In this document: piece after piece, positions 11,780 to 25,359 of the stretch
Position numbering within the stretch: position 1 is the stretch's first letter
How the letters are laid out: each line of letters begins with the position of its first letter
Assembly: GCA_022605425.2 (NCBI GenBank)
Contig: CM061252.1
Location: 868,001-932,000 of the forward strand
Length of the DNA stretch: 64,000 nt
From: Hamiltosporidium tvaerminnensis
Taxonomy: Eukaryota > Microsporidia > Dubosqiidae
Reading direction: 5' to 3'
Made by a program: the position numbers and the translations under genes
The notes under the pieces: model-generated
Database searches by the model: none
What the model saw: only the letters and a program-made list of their open reading frames with translations
What the model was told of the DNA's origin: nothing

Positions 11780-14300
11780 AAAAGAAAACAACTCAATCAT
11801 AGACTCAATAGCTCATTCATATATCATAAAGAGTAGATAGGTTCTTTACAAGTTTACAAGAAATAGATAAGATAATGTACAAGAGATAACGTGTTGCGAT
11901 ACAAAGTAAATAAAAGTTATTATTTTTTAAAAAGTTTAGGTTAGAACCCACAACTCATTATTATATCCTTTTTTATTTATGATATATATCTTAGCCTCGG
12001 GTTTTTCAAATAGGCAACCGCGTCCCATAATTAAGCTCTTTGCCTTAGATTTTGTGTAATTTTATTTAATGTTATTGATATGACTATCTACCAATATATT
12101 ATAATTGCAATGAACCCGCTGTTTAGTTAAATCCTACTTTAACCAAGACCGGATGAGTTTTTTGGCACTACTTTTGAATCATAATAGGAATACATGTAAA
12201 TAACCTTACATATTCCCGTTCTATAATCCAAATCAGTTTAGATTGTGTAAGAATAATAATTCATTGCAAATGTATTGGTAAAAATAGTAGTTGATTGTGG
12301 TACAAGTTTCTTTTGCTTCTACACTGGGTTTAATGTTTATATATATGAAGACGTGTCAGAAGTTTTATAAGAAGATAGTCCTAAGTCACTTTTAGAAGAT
12401 GCCACAAATTAGAAACTTCCTAAATTTTACTTTGTTCTTACTTTTAATATTCAATTATCTTTTTTTTATATTTTAAGTAGACAAATCGTAATTTTGATAG
12501 TATAATCTCTAGACCAACAAACACAATCATAGAAATTTTATTTGTTGAATTACAATAAACGACCGATTTCATAGAAATAATATGTTTTTTAATCTTCTCA
12601 TTACATATCATCCCATGAATATATTCAGATATCAAAATTGTATAAATCTTGTAAGTCACAGTAGTAAAGTTATTACTTCGTTTTTGAAGATTTTTTCATC
12701 GCTGTAAAGCTCTTTAAAGAATATATATATTAAAATATGTGGTATAAAATTAAGTTTATACTGGAACTATGTATTGATGATTCCTTCTATCTTTATACAA
12801 ATTAAAATATTAGTCTAAATTATTTTTAGTTGAATTATTTTTTTGTGTGAATCCGTATTGTTACAGTGAAAGTTAAAGATCAAAAAAAACCCAAATAGCA
12901 GATATCCGAACCATTTAAAACATAGTTGTAGAAATCGCCTTTAAACTAGGTAGATAATTCAAGAGCATGCAAATGTACGAATAATTAGTGTAAAATCATT
13001 CATTAAAATGTAGTTTTAATATAAAAGTAATATAAATAAAATAAAGTAATTAGTTCAAGACATTTTAGTATACTATCCTATTTAGTTAAAGTTAATTCTT
13101 TAGCACTTTGCAGTAAGATAGTATATAATTCTAATAAAAAGAGTTTACAAATTATAAAAAAATTTAATACATTTATGAATATAACAATTTAAGTTGGTTC
13201 ACTCTGGCTATATATTATAAAACTAAATATTTATTTATATGATATATTGAGATGAATGAAATATTAAGATCTACTGCCTATAAATTGTATTACACATAAT
13301 AAATTAATCTCTTTATAAATCTACAAAAATTTAATCCATTTCACAAAAGAAATAGTATTAATTTTCTCATTAATTCGATTAAAAGTTTTATACATGATAT
13401 TAAAATATCTTTCACATATACATCTTCTTTCAAATAGATTTATATTTTTTTAAGTAACATAAACAATACATTTATAATAGATACCTGGCATTTCAATCAA
13501 TTTTATAAAAGGTAAATAATATGAGGTTATATAGAAATCGAAAGTTATCTATAAATCCCATATATGATTAACGTTTCTAACAATATACTGAGAGCTTTTT
13601 CAATCGATTTCATAAAATTTAATACAGCCATATTAAAGTTAAACACAGCGTATTATGACCAAGAATAAAAAATCTTATTTTTAGATATTGAGTAAAGGTT
13701 TTAATAGTCCAAATATTCCAAAAAACAATAAATAAACATCCAATACCTCACACTTAAAAACTTCCAATTATGGTAAATTTTATAAGCTTATTAAGGTTAA
13801 CCCCTTAAAATCATATAAAAAGAGAAATTACTTAACTATATATTCTAATGTAACATATTGATGTGATTAAACGAATTTTTAGATAAATGAATATAAATTG
13901 ACATAAAATTAACAAAAATTCCATAAAAATATAATAACATAATACTTTTATAATGGAAAAAATAGTACTTTATTTATAAACTTCACCATTATAAGAGCTA
14001 GAACAGTTTTATTTGTAGAAAAACTGCTTACATAAGGGAGCATTTAACTTAGAAAATGAATAACAAAAGAATGATCTAAAAAAATGTAACCACATTTAAA
14101 AAGTAGATTAAGGTTAAGCAAAATTAATTTAAGTAAAACAAGTATATACAACAAGAAATTTTAAATGTAGTAAAAGCAGAAAAATAATTACATAAACATA
14201 AAATATTCCAGTTAAAAAAACTTAAAAAGGAAACGAATCTAAATAAAATTTAAAAAATAAACAAGTATAAAAATTTAAAGCAAAAATGGCAGATTTAATT
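11780..14300 (+). repeat. Dispersed repeat family, copy A (3' half)
   Basis: This aligns with the 3' halves of the long copies. Landmarks are a block near 12010-12070 containing 'aaataggcaac' and 'ctctttgcc', 'agaccggatgagtt' near 12147 (compare 35767, 46460, 52480 and 58480), 'ttttagaagatgccacaa' near 12390, 'cgtattatgaccaag' near 13650, and the highly conserved end 'aacttccaattatggtaaat' at about 13758. An A-rich tail with a weaker match continues to about 14300. The closest relative by eye is copy F at 58090. No conserved frame was found. Confidence 0.65.
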
Positions 14301-14329
14301 AAAAGAAACCACATTTGATAATTATAAAG

Positions 14330-17300
14330 ATTTCTGGTTATTTTTCATGTATATAATCTTACTTGTTTTTAGATTTGCTTTTCATATTTTAGAATCTTCA
14401 ATACGACTATAAGTAACTATATCGACTAAATTCGATAATTTTGGAGTACAGAAATTTACAAAATGCACCAAGAAATTTCATTATACATACAATATCTAAT
14501 TATTAAACAATTATTCATTATATTCAAAGTAATTTTCGGTATTAAAACATATATCTTGTAAAATATTTTCAAAAATTTTGGAATAGCCTACACACTATAT
14601 ACGAGATAGGTTGATCGAAATGAAAAAAAAATATTTATGAAATAATGTTCTTAAAAACGGGAAAAGTTTATTAACAACCTCAATATTGTTTCCTTATTAG
14701 ATAATTTCTTGTATTTTTGCTGTTTTTTGACTATTTAAAAATTTTATTTTGTCATCGATAATTCTCGATTTGTTTCATATACTATATACAAATATATCAC
14801 GAAAAAAATCAAAAAAAAAATTGTAATGAAGATTGCATAACCAAATTTTATACAAAATAAACAGTCATATTTTATAAGCATATTAGTAGAATTTGTATCA
14901 ATTTCTGAGCATTAAATAGTATTTCTTTCTTACACAGTATTTTAAAAATTTTAAAATCTTCAATTCTGATACATGTAACTCTATTAAACAAAATAGAAAA
15001 AATCAAGCAATAAAAAAAGTTAAGAAAAAAGACTAAATTTATTCTTAACTATAAATAAAATTTTTATCTAAACATCTGATTATCTATACCAATTTTTATT
15101 CAACGAAACATCTATTTTTTTAATTATATTTTTTTCCATTTTTCATATCATTCTAACGACTATACATAAAACAAATCGAAAAAATCAATTCATTCGAATT
15201 TAATAGAAAGATATACTATAAATTTAAATTAAAGAAAAATATTCTGTTACACTATACATAATTTGATAGTTGCGATATTTTCGTAATATAATTCTTAAAT
15301 TTTTTTAACGAAGATTTTCACCTTTTTTTAAATTACTTCATACAAAATATAATATGTAGTTTGACAAATTCGAAAAAATTAATTTAGAAATTTACTTTCA
15401 GAACATCAGAGCTTATTCAGAAGCAACCTTTTAGAGTACTGTAAGACTCCTCTATAGATTAATTAAAATTTGTGCATTGAATATATATTTTTTCGTTGAT
15501 GTTTTTTCAATTTTCAAACGCGACATATTTATAGGTATATATGCCTAAAAAATTCAAAAAAATTGAAAATTGAAACAAACACACAAAATGACTTAATATT
15601 ATCATAAAGCATAATCTAAGTATATAGACGTATTTTTTAAAATATTTAGAGCGTTATAATTATTTTATGGTTTATTTGGGCAACTTGAATTTTTCATAAT
15701 TGTTAAATTTCTTCATACACATATAAAAGATATACTAAGCAACATTGCAAAAATAAGTAATAAAAATTTATAAGAAAAACTGCTATATTTTATAGTAAAC
15801 ATAAAAATAAAATTATTAAAATCACACTTGATGTATTTTTATAGATTCCTATGCATTGAAGCGTTTATTTTTTAAGAACAGCTTTTTTATATTTTTTAAA
15901 TCGTATATACGACTGTACGAAAACTGATTAAGTAAATCAAAAAAATTAATAAATTGACCAAATTTTTTATTATCTCATTCGGAACTTTATAAATCTATAT
16001 GGAATGTTTTTACATTCTTTAGGTAATAAATCATATATTTTTTTAGTTTATTTTTAGAATCTTGCAATGGTTTATACAACTATATTGAAACTAATCTAAC
16101 AAAATTAAAAAATATAAAAAATATAGGTAAATCAAATACAAATTTAAGAATAAATATATTAGGTTAAGAATCTACCTGGTAGTATTTCGAATAATTCTTA
16201 TTTAAATAAACATAATTATTTTTATATTTTGAATTTGTGATAATTTCGAATAATTGAATATAGTATATATAAATATAACAAATGAATTTAAAAAATTCAG
16301 TCTAAAAGTTACATAGAATATTAGAAAATTTAACAGAAACATAAAATTAATGATATCTTAAGAACATTTATTATATGGTTCTCTGAGATTATAACTAATG
16401 TTTTTTTCTGAATATTTTTTTCTAATTTAAAATCGTTTCCTACAGTATATAGAAAATATTATCGAAAAAAAATATGAAAATTTGGAAAATGGAATTACAC
16501 AGAAACTTTCCTAAATCTTTCGTAAAATATAATTATATTAGATCATTATAAGAAGTTCTGTATAATTTTCAGAGAATTTTAATCATTCAAGATTTTCTTT
16601 TTTTTACTGATATTTTCATCATCTCGAATCGTCAATACGACCATATAGAAATTATATCGAAAAATTACTAAAAATTAGTTAAAAAAACTTACACTAAAAA
16701 CACATAATTTCATATTAAACAATCTTTTTAAGCTATTTTAAGAATTTTTAAGCCATTTTAGGTGATTATTAACCATTTAATATTATATATTTCATTTGTT
16801 TTTTTATTAAATTACCGAGTGTTTAATACTACTGTAGAAAAATATTTGAACCACTTTAAAAAAAATTAGGTAATAAAAATCCGCATAATCATGAATAAAT
16901 TCCATTATAAACAATCTTATTTCATTATTAATAACAGATTCGAAGTATTTTAATAAATTCTTAAGTATTTAATCGAATATATTTTTTAAAATTTTTTTTA
17001 TTGCTTCATAACTGTATACAGCAAATATATCGAATAAAATCGTAAAAAATTAGGTAATAAAAACTTGATAAAACATAGCTAGATTTAATTATAAAAAAGG
17101 CATGAAATATTGTTAAAAACCTATCTGATGTATTTACAACAATTTTAAAGTATTAGATCTTATATCTTTCGAGTCCAAGTTCTGCAAGATTTCTAAAGCG
17201 TTTCATATACTATATATAAAATATATTAAACAAAATTCAAAAAATTAGGTAGGAAAAAATGACATCGAAGATAATCAAAATTTTATTTAAAACTACAAAA

Positions 17301-18640
17301 TTAAATTATTTACCTAATATCCGAAGTGCTTTATGCAATTTTTATTCAATAAAACATATATTTTTCTAAATTTATTTTTTTCAAAATTTTTGTATTGTCA
17401 ATTCGACTCAAGGCGGACACTAGCTTTGAATAAAATCGAAAAAAAATGTACATAAATAACACCGAACATTAAGAAATTTATTTAAGTAAATTAATTTTCA
17501 CATTTAGATAATTTAAAGCGTTTAGATATGGGATTTTCAATTATTAAATTGTATATTTTTGAACCAATTTGTTTCCGATTTCCAGTCGTTTCATACACTA
17601 TGAACAAAAGATTTCAAAAAAATACAGTGAAAAAATTAAATGACAAAATTTATAAAAATGACCAAATTAAATAGTAAACATCATTATTTAATTATTATAA
17701 GACCATTCACTCAATTTACAATAATTTCTAAATATGTAATCTTATATTTTTATAGCTCGATTTTTTAATAATTTTATAACTTCTATTCGACTATACATAG
17801 ATGATCGACCAAATCTAAAAAAGTTAAATAGAAAAAAATTTCTTAAAATATAAAGATATACTATATAAAAAAATATTATATTTATTTTCACATATCTATT
17901 CTATTATAATGTATTTACAACCTTAAGATCTAACTATGTTTGAATTATTTTTTACATTTTTCCAAATTGTTTCATACACTATATACATAATATATAAAAC
18001 AAAATTTAAAAAAATAGGTTAAAAAAATCCAAAACATATTAAACTTTTAATATAGACTATAAAAAGAAATTATATTCTCCGTCCAAGAGATTTTTATTGA
18101 TTTTTATCTACTAAAACTTATATATTTTAAAATCATTATAAAATAATTTTAGAATGTCTATACCTATATACCAAACTATATAAAAAAACCGAAAACATAA
18201 AATAAAAAAAATATGCCGGAAACATGGCTAAATGGAATATTAAACATCACCAATTATATTATTATAAACATTTATGTACTATTCTCGTGATTTTTTAAAT
18301 ATTAAATTCTATTTCTTATAAGCTTAACTTTTTCTTAGTTTTAAAGCCTTCAATACAAATATACATAAACAAATCGAAAAAAATAGGTAACAAAAATTAG
18401 CACAAAACGGCGATAAATTTTAATATTTACAAAATCGAACAAACTAATACAAGATCTTTTATATCCATTCTATATATTTCAAATAATAATTCATATATTT
18501 TTTTGAATTCGATTTTCAAAATTTTAAATTTCTAAATACACTATATAAAAAAATTATTGTATGAAAGAAAAAAAAATTAGCTAAAAAATTTACATAAAAT
18601 ATAAATGATTTTAATTCCCTAACTTTGGAATAAGATAATA
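14330..18640 (+). repeat. Satellite block 1, about 190-bp monomer
   Basis: A landmark of the form 'actatatacaaaatatat' or 'cgactatacataaa', followed by 'aaaatcgaaaaaattaggta' or a close variant, recurs about every 185-195 bp. Examples fall near 14407, 14592, 14780, 14969, 15160, 16445, 16640, 17010, 17200, 17600, 17790, 17970 and 18537. That gives about 22 monomers. Two landmark versions tend to alternate, which suggests an A/B dimer of about 380 bp. Monomers are strongly diverged from one another, so the array is old or not homogenised. The same satellite in the same orientation returns at 25360. The monomer is close to a nucleosome repeat length. Confidence 0.75.
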
Positions 18641-21600
18641 TAAAGAACATTTAGAATGCTTTTATGCACTTCTAATATTACTTGATTATTTTATTGACTC
18701 TTCTTAATAAACTTTAAAATATTTCTTAAAGAATAAGGAAAAAGAATAAATGATTAGAAAATATACTGCAAAAATATCTAAATTATAACGATTCTAGTTA
18801 ATTAGAAATAATATGAAACAATAAAATATATGAATAGAAAACTAACTATCTAAGGATAAAAGTCTCTTTGTACTGAATTAAAGAGCTATTTAAAATGTAA
18901 CAAAATAAAACTACGCAAATAGAAAAAAAACATAGGAAAAGTCAATATTTGAAACAAAGAATAATAATGTATGAAATGTAGACGAAATTAAAAATAATTA
19001 TATAAAATAAAGCAACGTGAAATGACTTAATTTATTTATTTCAAATATAATCCATGCCAATTAATGTAACTTTTATTGTTTTCTTCATACTACTATCTGT
19101 TTCCTTAAATCCGTATTTTAAATTCTATTTCCCTGCTTATTTTCAATCGAAGTATACTTTCATGTTTGTTGTATTTAAATTAAGGAGGTTAAATATTATT
19201 ACCATTGATTAGTTTAAATTTTCCGGATCATTAAGTATATATGTAATGTGGATATCATTTATTTTGTATTATCTCTTTTAAAAACATCTATAGGTCATTT
19301 AGATTAAAAAAAGTATAAATAATAAAAGTAAAAGAAATAAGCCCCAATGGTTAAACTCAATATTCTTTACAAGACAACAGTTTAGTGTTGCATTTACCTC
19401 GCAGACCCTTAAAATAAAAAATGCTCAAAACGTCTATATATAAATAACGAAGCTCCAATTTACTCGTGAATTTAATACCTATATTCAATATTGATTTTAT
19501 TAAAGCCAGGTGTGAATTAACACTTAATATCAATGTATTATACAAAAATCCATATAATCAGAACATAGAATGTAGCACACATTTTCTAAAGTAAAAAAAT
19601 GATAAAAAGCCAATTTTATATATTATTTCTAACACGATAATAAATTACTATGTTCATCTAAAAAAAAATATGCTAAAAACATATCAAGAAAATTTCTAAT
19701 ATGGTCCTCAGCCATATTTTAATTATTATTTTTTATCTCGACAAGATCAAATAATAGCAGGTTAAAATGTAAAACAAATTCGGACTATTGCGTTAAATAA
19801 TTTTCGAATGCTAAATTTAATTTTTTTGAACTATTATACTTGAGATCTTATAAAAAGGACAGTGTAAAAAGTTTAGAGTGTAAATTTCACTTATATAAAT
19901 TAATTTAAATATTTTACTTTAGTTGAAACAATAAAATCAAAAATATATAGAAAAATGTAATAAGATAAAATTAAAAGCAACCAAAATATGTAACTATAAT
20001 AGATCTTATTTTTAAATTTGAATTTCTAAAACCAAATTATTTTGAAAAAGATTTTAAACATATTTTAGTCTTCTGATACAGTACCAGAACAATGATGTTT
20101 ATTTTAAATACAGGAATCCTATTTTGCCATTTAAAAAGAAATATTTTATTTTTTTTCGTATTGTAAGTTTTTGAATTCCACTTTAAATGGAAATCTAAGC
20201 ATAAAGCCAAAAATTTTAGATTCTGACTTACTATTTTAAGGACCCACTGCGATTCACCCTTTTCGCACTATAACAGTGTTTAAAACGAATATTTAACACA
20301 GTATTTAATATATAGGCTTAATTCAGCATTGTTTTTAATTCTAAAAAATATTTACTTTATTATAGTTTACAAATAGTATTTTCAGACACAATAAAATCCG
20401 AGTTATTTTAAAATAATTTCCATAAATTTAAATTTCGTTTAAAAATAATTTTATCTCGATTAGCATAGTTTTATATTTTTCTGAGATAACTATTAGTCAG
20501 CAAAATTAGGATTTAATTATTTTAAATTTTTATCAGGGATTTGGCCATAAAAAAAAATTACTTTTTTTTTAGTAGAATTCAGAGTTATACGCATCTAAAA
20601 CATAAATTATAGTTTAAATGAATAAATTTACGTTTAAAGCTTATTAGAACAAACATTTACATATAAATATCAAAAAATTGCATCAAGGTTCTGAAAAAAA
20701 ATATTCCTTGTAACATCAGTAAAAATAACCCAAAAAAGAAATTACTAAACAAAAATAGTAGATTAACTTATTGATCTAGATTTATGTAAGAATCAAGATT
20801 TTATCATAGTAAAGAAAATAAATTTGAAATAACTTTATTATACTTGAAAACAGGTTTAAGAATTTCATTATACTAAGAATTCATTTAAAAAAGCTTTTTT
20901 CATAGAATATAAGAACTGAATGCACATTTTCTTTGGTAAAAACAAATTCTAAATTAAAAATTTGATATATCAAGATAATAACATTTCCTTAATGATAATT
21001 AATTTACTGTAAATAAATTTGAGCAACTAATTGAATATTATGAAACAATCTATTCTTTACTAAAAAAATTAAGTTGAACATAATTTTTCAACATATACAA
21101 TTAGAATATTTTTTTGTGCAAAATAAAAAGATTTATTGCCTCATAATTCTAAATTTTAAATAAACGGATAAATTATATCTTTAAATTCAAGAATTATCAA
21201 AAAGATTTCAGTGATACAATAAATCATTCAGTTATCCAATAATATATTATTATATGAATTAATTTACATAAAACAGAAAATCTTACCTTTATTTCTATAT
21301 TAGATCGGTATATCGTTCTGAGATACATAAATTTATAATAAAAAGCAGTTTTTACATTATAAATTGTATGCAATTCTAGTTTAAAAAATTTAACTAAAAT
21401 GATTTGAAATACAAATTTCTGTATATCGAACTAGATTAGATACAAGAAATATTGTTAATTAAATTATTTTTTACAGTTACTATTACTTTTTATGGTGGGT
21501 TTACTAATTTTCATAACTTCTAAAAGCATAGCTTTTTAGTCTACAACTAAAAAAAATAGTTTCAGTTTATTTTTTATATTATTGAATTTTGCTAGTATAA

Positions 21601-23440
21601 CAAAATAAAGAAAGACATATATTCCATTTCAAATACATTTAAAATAATGCTTTAAATTATGTTATACAAATTTTAGTATCGTAAAGAATTTTTTTGATAG
21701 TTAACAAATATAAGTTTATCCATTTAAATGAAAAAGTTTAGATATATATTAGATAAATTATTGGAAAGAGATTTAACGAATAATAAAGCTTTAAAAAATT
21801 AAATCAGTTTCTTAACTAAAGAATTTACTATTCAATATTAAAAAAGCTCGTAAATATAGAGGTATTTATCACGAATCTTATAGAAAAATTTTAAATTATT
21901 AAATCACCCGAGAAAAAGATAAATTCTAATAAACTTCTTTTATTTCATAAAATTTTATATTTAAATTAGTTTTTTATTTATGATTTGAATTCAAGAATAA
22001 ATATCACAATTAATTCTATTTTTAAACCAAACAAGGTAATATATAACGATCTATATGAAGAAGAATGTATTATTATAACCTTTTACAGGAATTTCAACCT
22101 AGTAATGAATATATAAATATAAATAGAATGTAAAACATCTAAAAGTAAAATAAAAGTATTTTAAAATATATAAAACTACCTTTCTTTCTTATAAAAAGTC
22201 AAAAAAAATATTTAGAAATTATATTTAAGAATTAAAATTGCTCATAAAATATTCAAATAATTCAAATAATTTTAGGATAATTAAGCAGCATTTTCATACT
22301 AAAAGAAAAAATACTGAGTGAAAATACTTAAAAGTTTTTTTAAAATATATTAATTTATTAATCAATTTGGTTTTATTTATGCCTCAACCTTGATATTTCT
22401 AATATATTTTTAAATTCGTTATTTTTTTTTAAATTATTCAATCGACATTTTATTTATTCAAATTAACAATGAGTTGCTTTTTAATGAATTTAAATTTTTC
22501 ATTGTTAATAAAAGCCTTATCACTAATATATACTAAAGAAAATTGAAGAAATAATTTTTTGTATGTCATTCCACCTTTAACAAATTTCATTTTAAAAATT
22601 ATTATTGATCGTTAGTATTGGACTTAATCTCTTTATTTGATTTAGAGATCTGATTTATATAATTTTTTGATATACACTATCCTGAATAATCTCTTAATTT
22701 GTTAAAATGCTTAATATTTAGATAATACTTACTTATATGAACTTAAACAATTATTACAACTTATTAAATAAAGAATAACGTCATATTACAATAAAAAAGC
22801 TTTTAATTTATTTTTTTTCAAATTTTTATTTTTTTCTGTTTTACAAATAAAAAAATCAAATTTAAGAACTTGAATTATAAAATATTCACTTTTCTTTTTA
22901 TTTATTGTTGATTGATATTAACAACTCTTTAAATGATTGTTTATAATAAATTCTTAGCTTTAAAAACCGAATAAAATTAAAATTACATATAAGTGATTTA
23001 AAATAAAATGAAAATTTAATAGAAAAAATAAAATAAAGAATTAGATATAATTAACGTAATTGAATTTATTTAAATAATTATAATGTACAAAACAACAGTA
23101 CTGAGAATTCCACTTCTCTTACAAACTATTTATTATTTTTAGAAAAATGGTTTTCTAAAATCAATAAATATTAGCAAATCTGTAAATAATATGCTAGAAT
23201 TTATTATTTTAAAATTAAGATATAAGTAATTACTATTCAATAAAGCATATATATGAAGAATGCTACCATATATATTTTAAATATCAAAAATGAATTGTAT
23301 TTAAAATTAAGTGTAACAAAGTATTTCAAATGAAGACTTAATGTTTTTAAGCAACCATACTTTCTAATCTATTTATTTAAAAAAAGTATCTGCTTATCAT
23401 TGATTTTAGAGATAATAAGACAAGAAGGGATTTAAAGGAA
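18641..23440. other. AT-rich sequence between satellite block 1 and the G-rich array
   Basis: This is some of the most A+T-rich DNA in the window. I find no convincing gene, and the 190-bp landmark is not recognisable. It could be satellite that has decayed beyond recognition by eye. A dot plot at low stringency would show that. Confidence 0.4.
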
Positions 23441-23454
23441 ATAAATTTAGGAAA

Positions 23455-25240
23455 ACAATTAAAGGGTGTAAGTTATAAGGGTAGTATTGATTGGGGGTGT
23501 AAACAACAAGGTGTTAGTGGTAAAGCAAGAAATTATAAGGGTTTTAATATTAATATGGGTGTATAAAATGGTGTTAATCACAATTAGTAAAAAATAAAGG
23601 GTGATAATCACAATTGAACTTAATAAAGGGTGTTATTTTCAAGACATATGTATAAAAGGGTGTTAATCACAATTGTAATAAATAAAGGGTGATAATCACA
23701 ATTGTAACTAATAAAGGGTGTTATTTTCAAGACATATGTATAAAAGGGTGTTAATCACAATTGTTATAAATAAAGGGTGATAATCACAATTGTATTTAAT
23801 AAAGGGTGTTATTTTCAAGACATATGTATAAAAGGGTGTTAATCAGAATTGTTATAAATAAAGGGTGATAATCACAACAGTGAGTAATAAAGGGTGTTAT
23901 TTTCAAGACATATGTATAAAAGGGTGTTAATCACAATTGTAATAAATAAAGGGTGATAATCACAATTATAGCTAATAAAGGGTGTTATTTTCAAGACATA
24001 TGTATAAAAGGGTGTTAATCACGAAGTAACTAATAAAGTTTATTATTGAAAAACATAACAATAACAGGGTTTTAATACTATTTATATTAGATAAAGGGTA
24101 GTATTTCTATGACAGATGTATAAAAGGGTGTTAATATACATGGTAGTAGATAAAGGGTGTTAGACATATGGTAGTGGATAAAGGGTGTTAATATATGCTG
24201 TATTAATAACGGGGTGTTAATGTTATAAAAGTGTTATTAGGGTGTTAGTGATTAAGATAGTAATTATAAGGGTGTTATTTATATTGAGGTTATACTTTAA
24301 AGAGTCTTGTAGTATAGCTATTTATATAGATAAATAAAGGGGTGTTATTATAAAGATAGATATAAGGTTAGGGTGTTAATAAAAAAGCATTTTATACACA
24401 TAAATAAAGGGGTGTTAATTTATATAATATTCCTATTAAAATATAACAGGGTGTTAGTAAATGTGCTTCAGAAAATAGATAACGGGGTGTTAATTTATGA
24501 AATATCTCCAGATATATAAGAGGGTGTTAATAATAATAAAATTTATAGGAAAAGATAATAGGGGTTTAAGAAAATAAAATACCAAATGAAAAATAAAAGG
24601 GTGTTAGTAAAAAATTAATAAATTGGGTGTTATTTATAGAGATGTTCATAATAGAGAATAGTAAGGTGTTAATAATACATATTTAAAACTGTATATAAAA
24701 GGGTGTTAATAATCAAGGCATTTATATAATAAATAACAGGGTGTTAATAATCCATATTTAAAACAGTATATAAAAGGGTGTTAATAATCTAGGCATTTAT
24801 ACAATAAATAACAGGGTGTTAATAATAAGGAGACCTGTAATTTGCGCTAGAAGGGTGTTTTACTGGATCTTAGAATATATAGGAATAAATAACAAAATGT
24901 TAGTAAACAAGAAATACTTCACTATAAATATCAGGGTGTTAATAATAAAGTGATTGGTTATTGAAATAGCAGGGTGTTATTGAAAATAATATTTCAAAGG
25001 ATATATATAGAAAGGCCATACCATATAAATACGTTTAACTCTATACAAAAAGGTCTAAGTATTATAGATATTTATACCAATAAATAACAGGGTGTTATCG
25101 ATAAGAATAAATATTTAAAATTTAAAAGGGTGTTAGTAATAAGACAATAATAAACAAAATAAGGGTGTTAATTATACGGATATATTTTACTAAAAGAAAG
25201 GGTGTTAATTATATGGATACTTAAAAAGATTGGATTGTTA
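23455..25240 (+). repeat. GGGTGTTA-core minisatellite array
   Basis: About 40 copies of a core reading roughly 'aaagggtgttaataat', all with the G-rich strand on +, are spaced mostly 25-45 bp apart by AT-rich linkers. Common versions are 'aaagggtgttaat', 'aacagggtgttaat', 'aaaggggtgttaat' and 'aaagggtgataatcac'. The left part (23590-24030) is a regular higher-order array. The right part is irregular, with diverged linkers, and cores are lost around 25000-25080. G-runs are otherwise very rare in this window, so the array stands out strongly in composition. It starts abruptly in AT-rich DNA and ends about 100 bp before satellite block 2. It is not coding. Confidence 0.9.
23590..24030 (+). repeat. 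88-bp higher-order repeat, five periods
   Basis: The marker 'aagacatatg' occurs at 23641, 23729, 23817, 23905 and 23993, exactly 88 bp apart each time. Each 88-bp unit holds three cores in a fixed order: a 'gggtgataatcacaatt' core, a 'gggtgttattttc' core and a 'gggtgttaatcac' core. The near identity of the units contrasts with the decay of the rest of the array, which points to recent local amplification or homogenisation. Confidence 0.9.
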
Positions 25241-25359
25241 CTGATATATATAATGAAGCTATACCAAACAAAATCTGGGAAAAATTTAAAAAGAAATATA
25301 AGTAATTTTAATTTCTGAAACATTATTAACTATTGTGAAATTACTCATAGTATTCAAGA

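Noticed and set aside
12444-12659. 71-codon minus frame
   Set aside because: It lies inside repeat copy A, is not conserved in the other copies, and its composition fits chance.
23455-25240. CRISPR array
   Set aside because: The cores are short and vary, the linkers vary in length and are themselves partly repeated (88-bp unit), and there are no cas genes. The context is eukaryotic.
23455-25240. Telomere or interstitial telomere repeat
   Set aside because: The cores contain GGGTGTTA but are spaced by 20-35 bp of AT-rich linker and are not contiguous short repeats. The array is internal and flanked by satellite.
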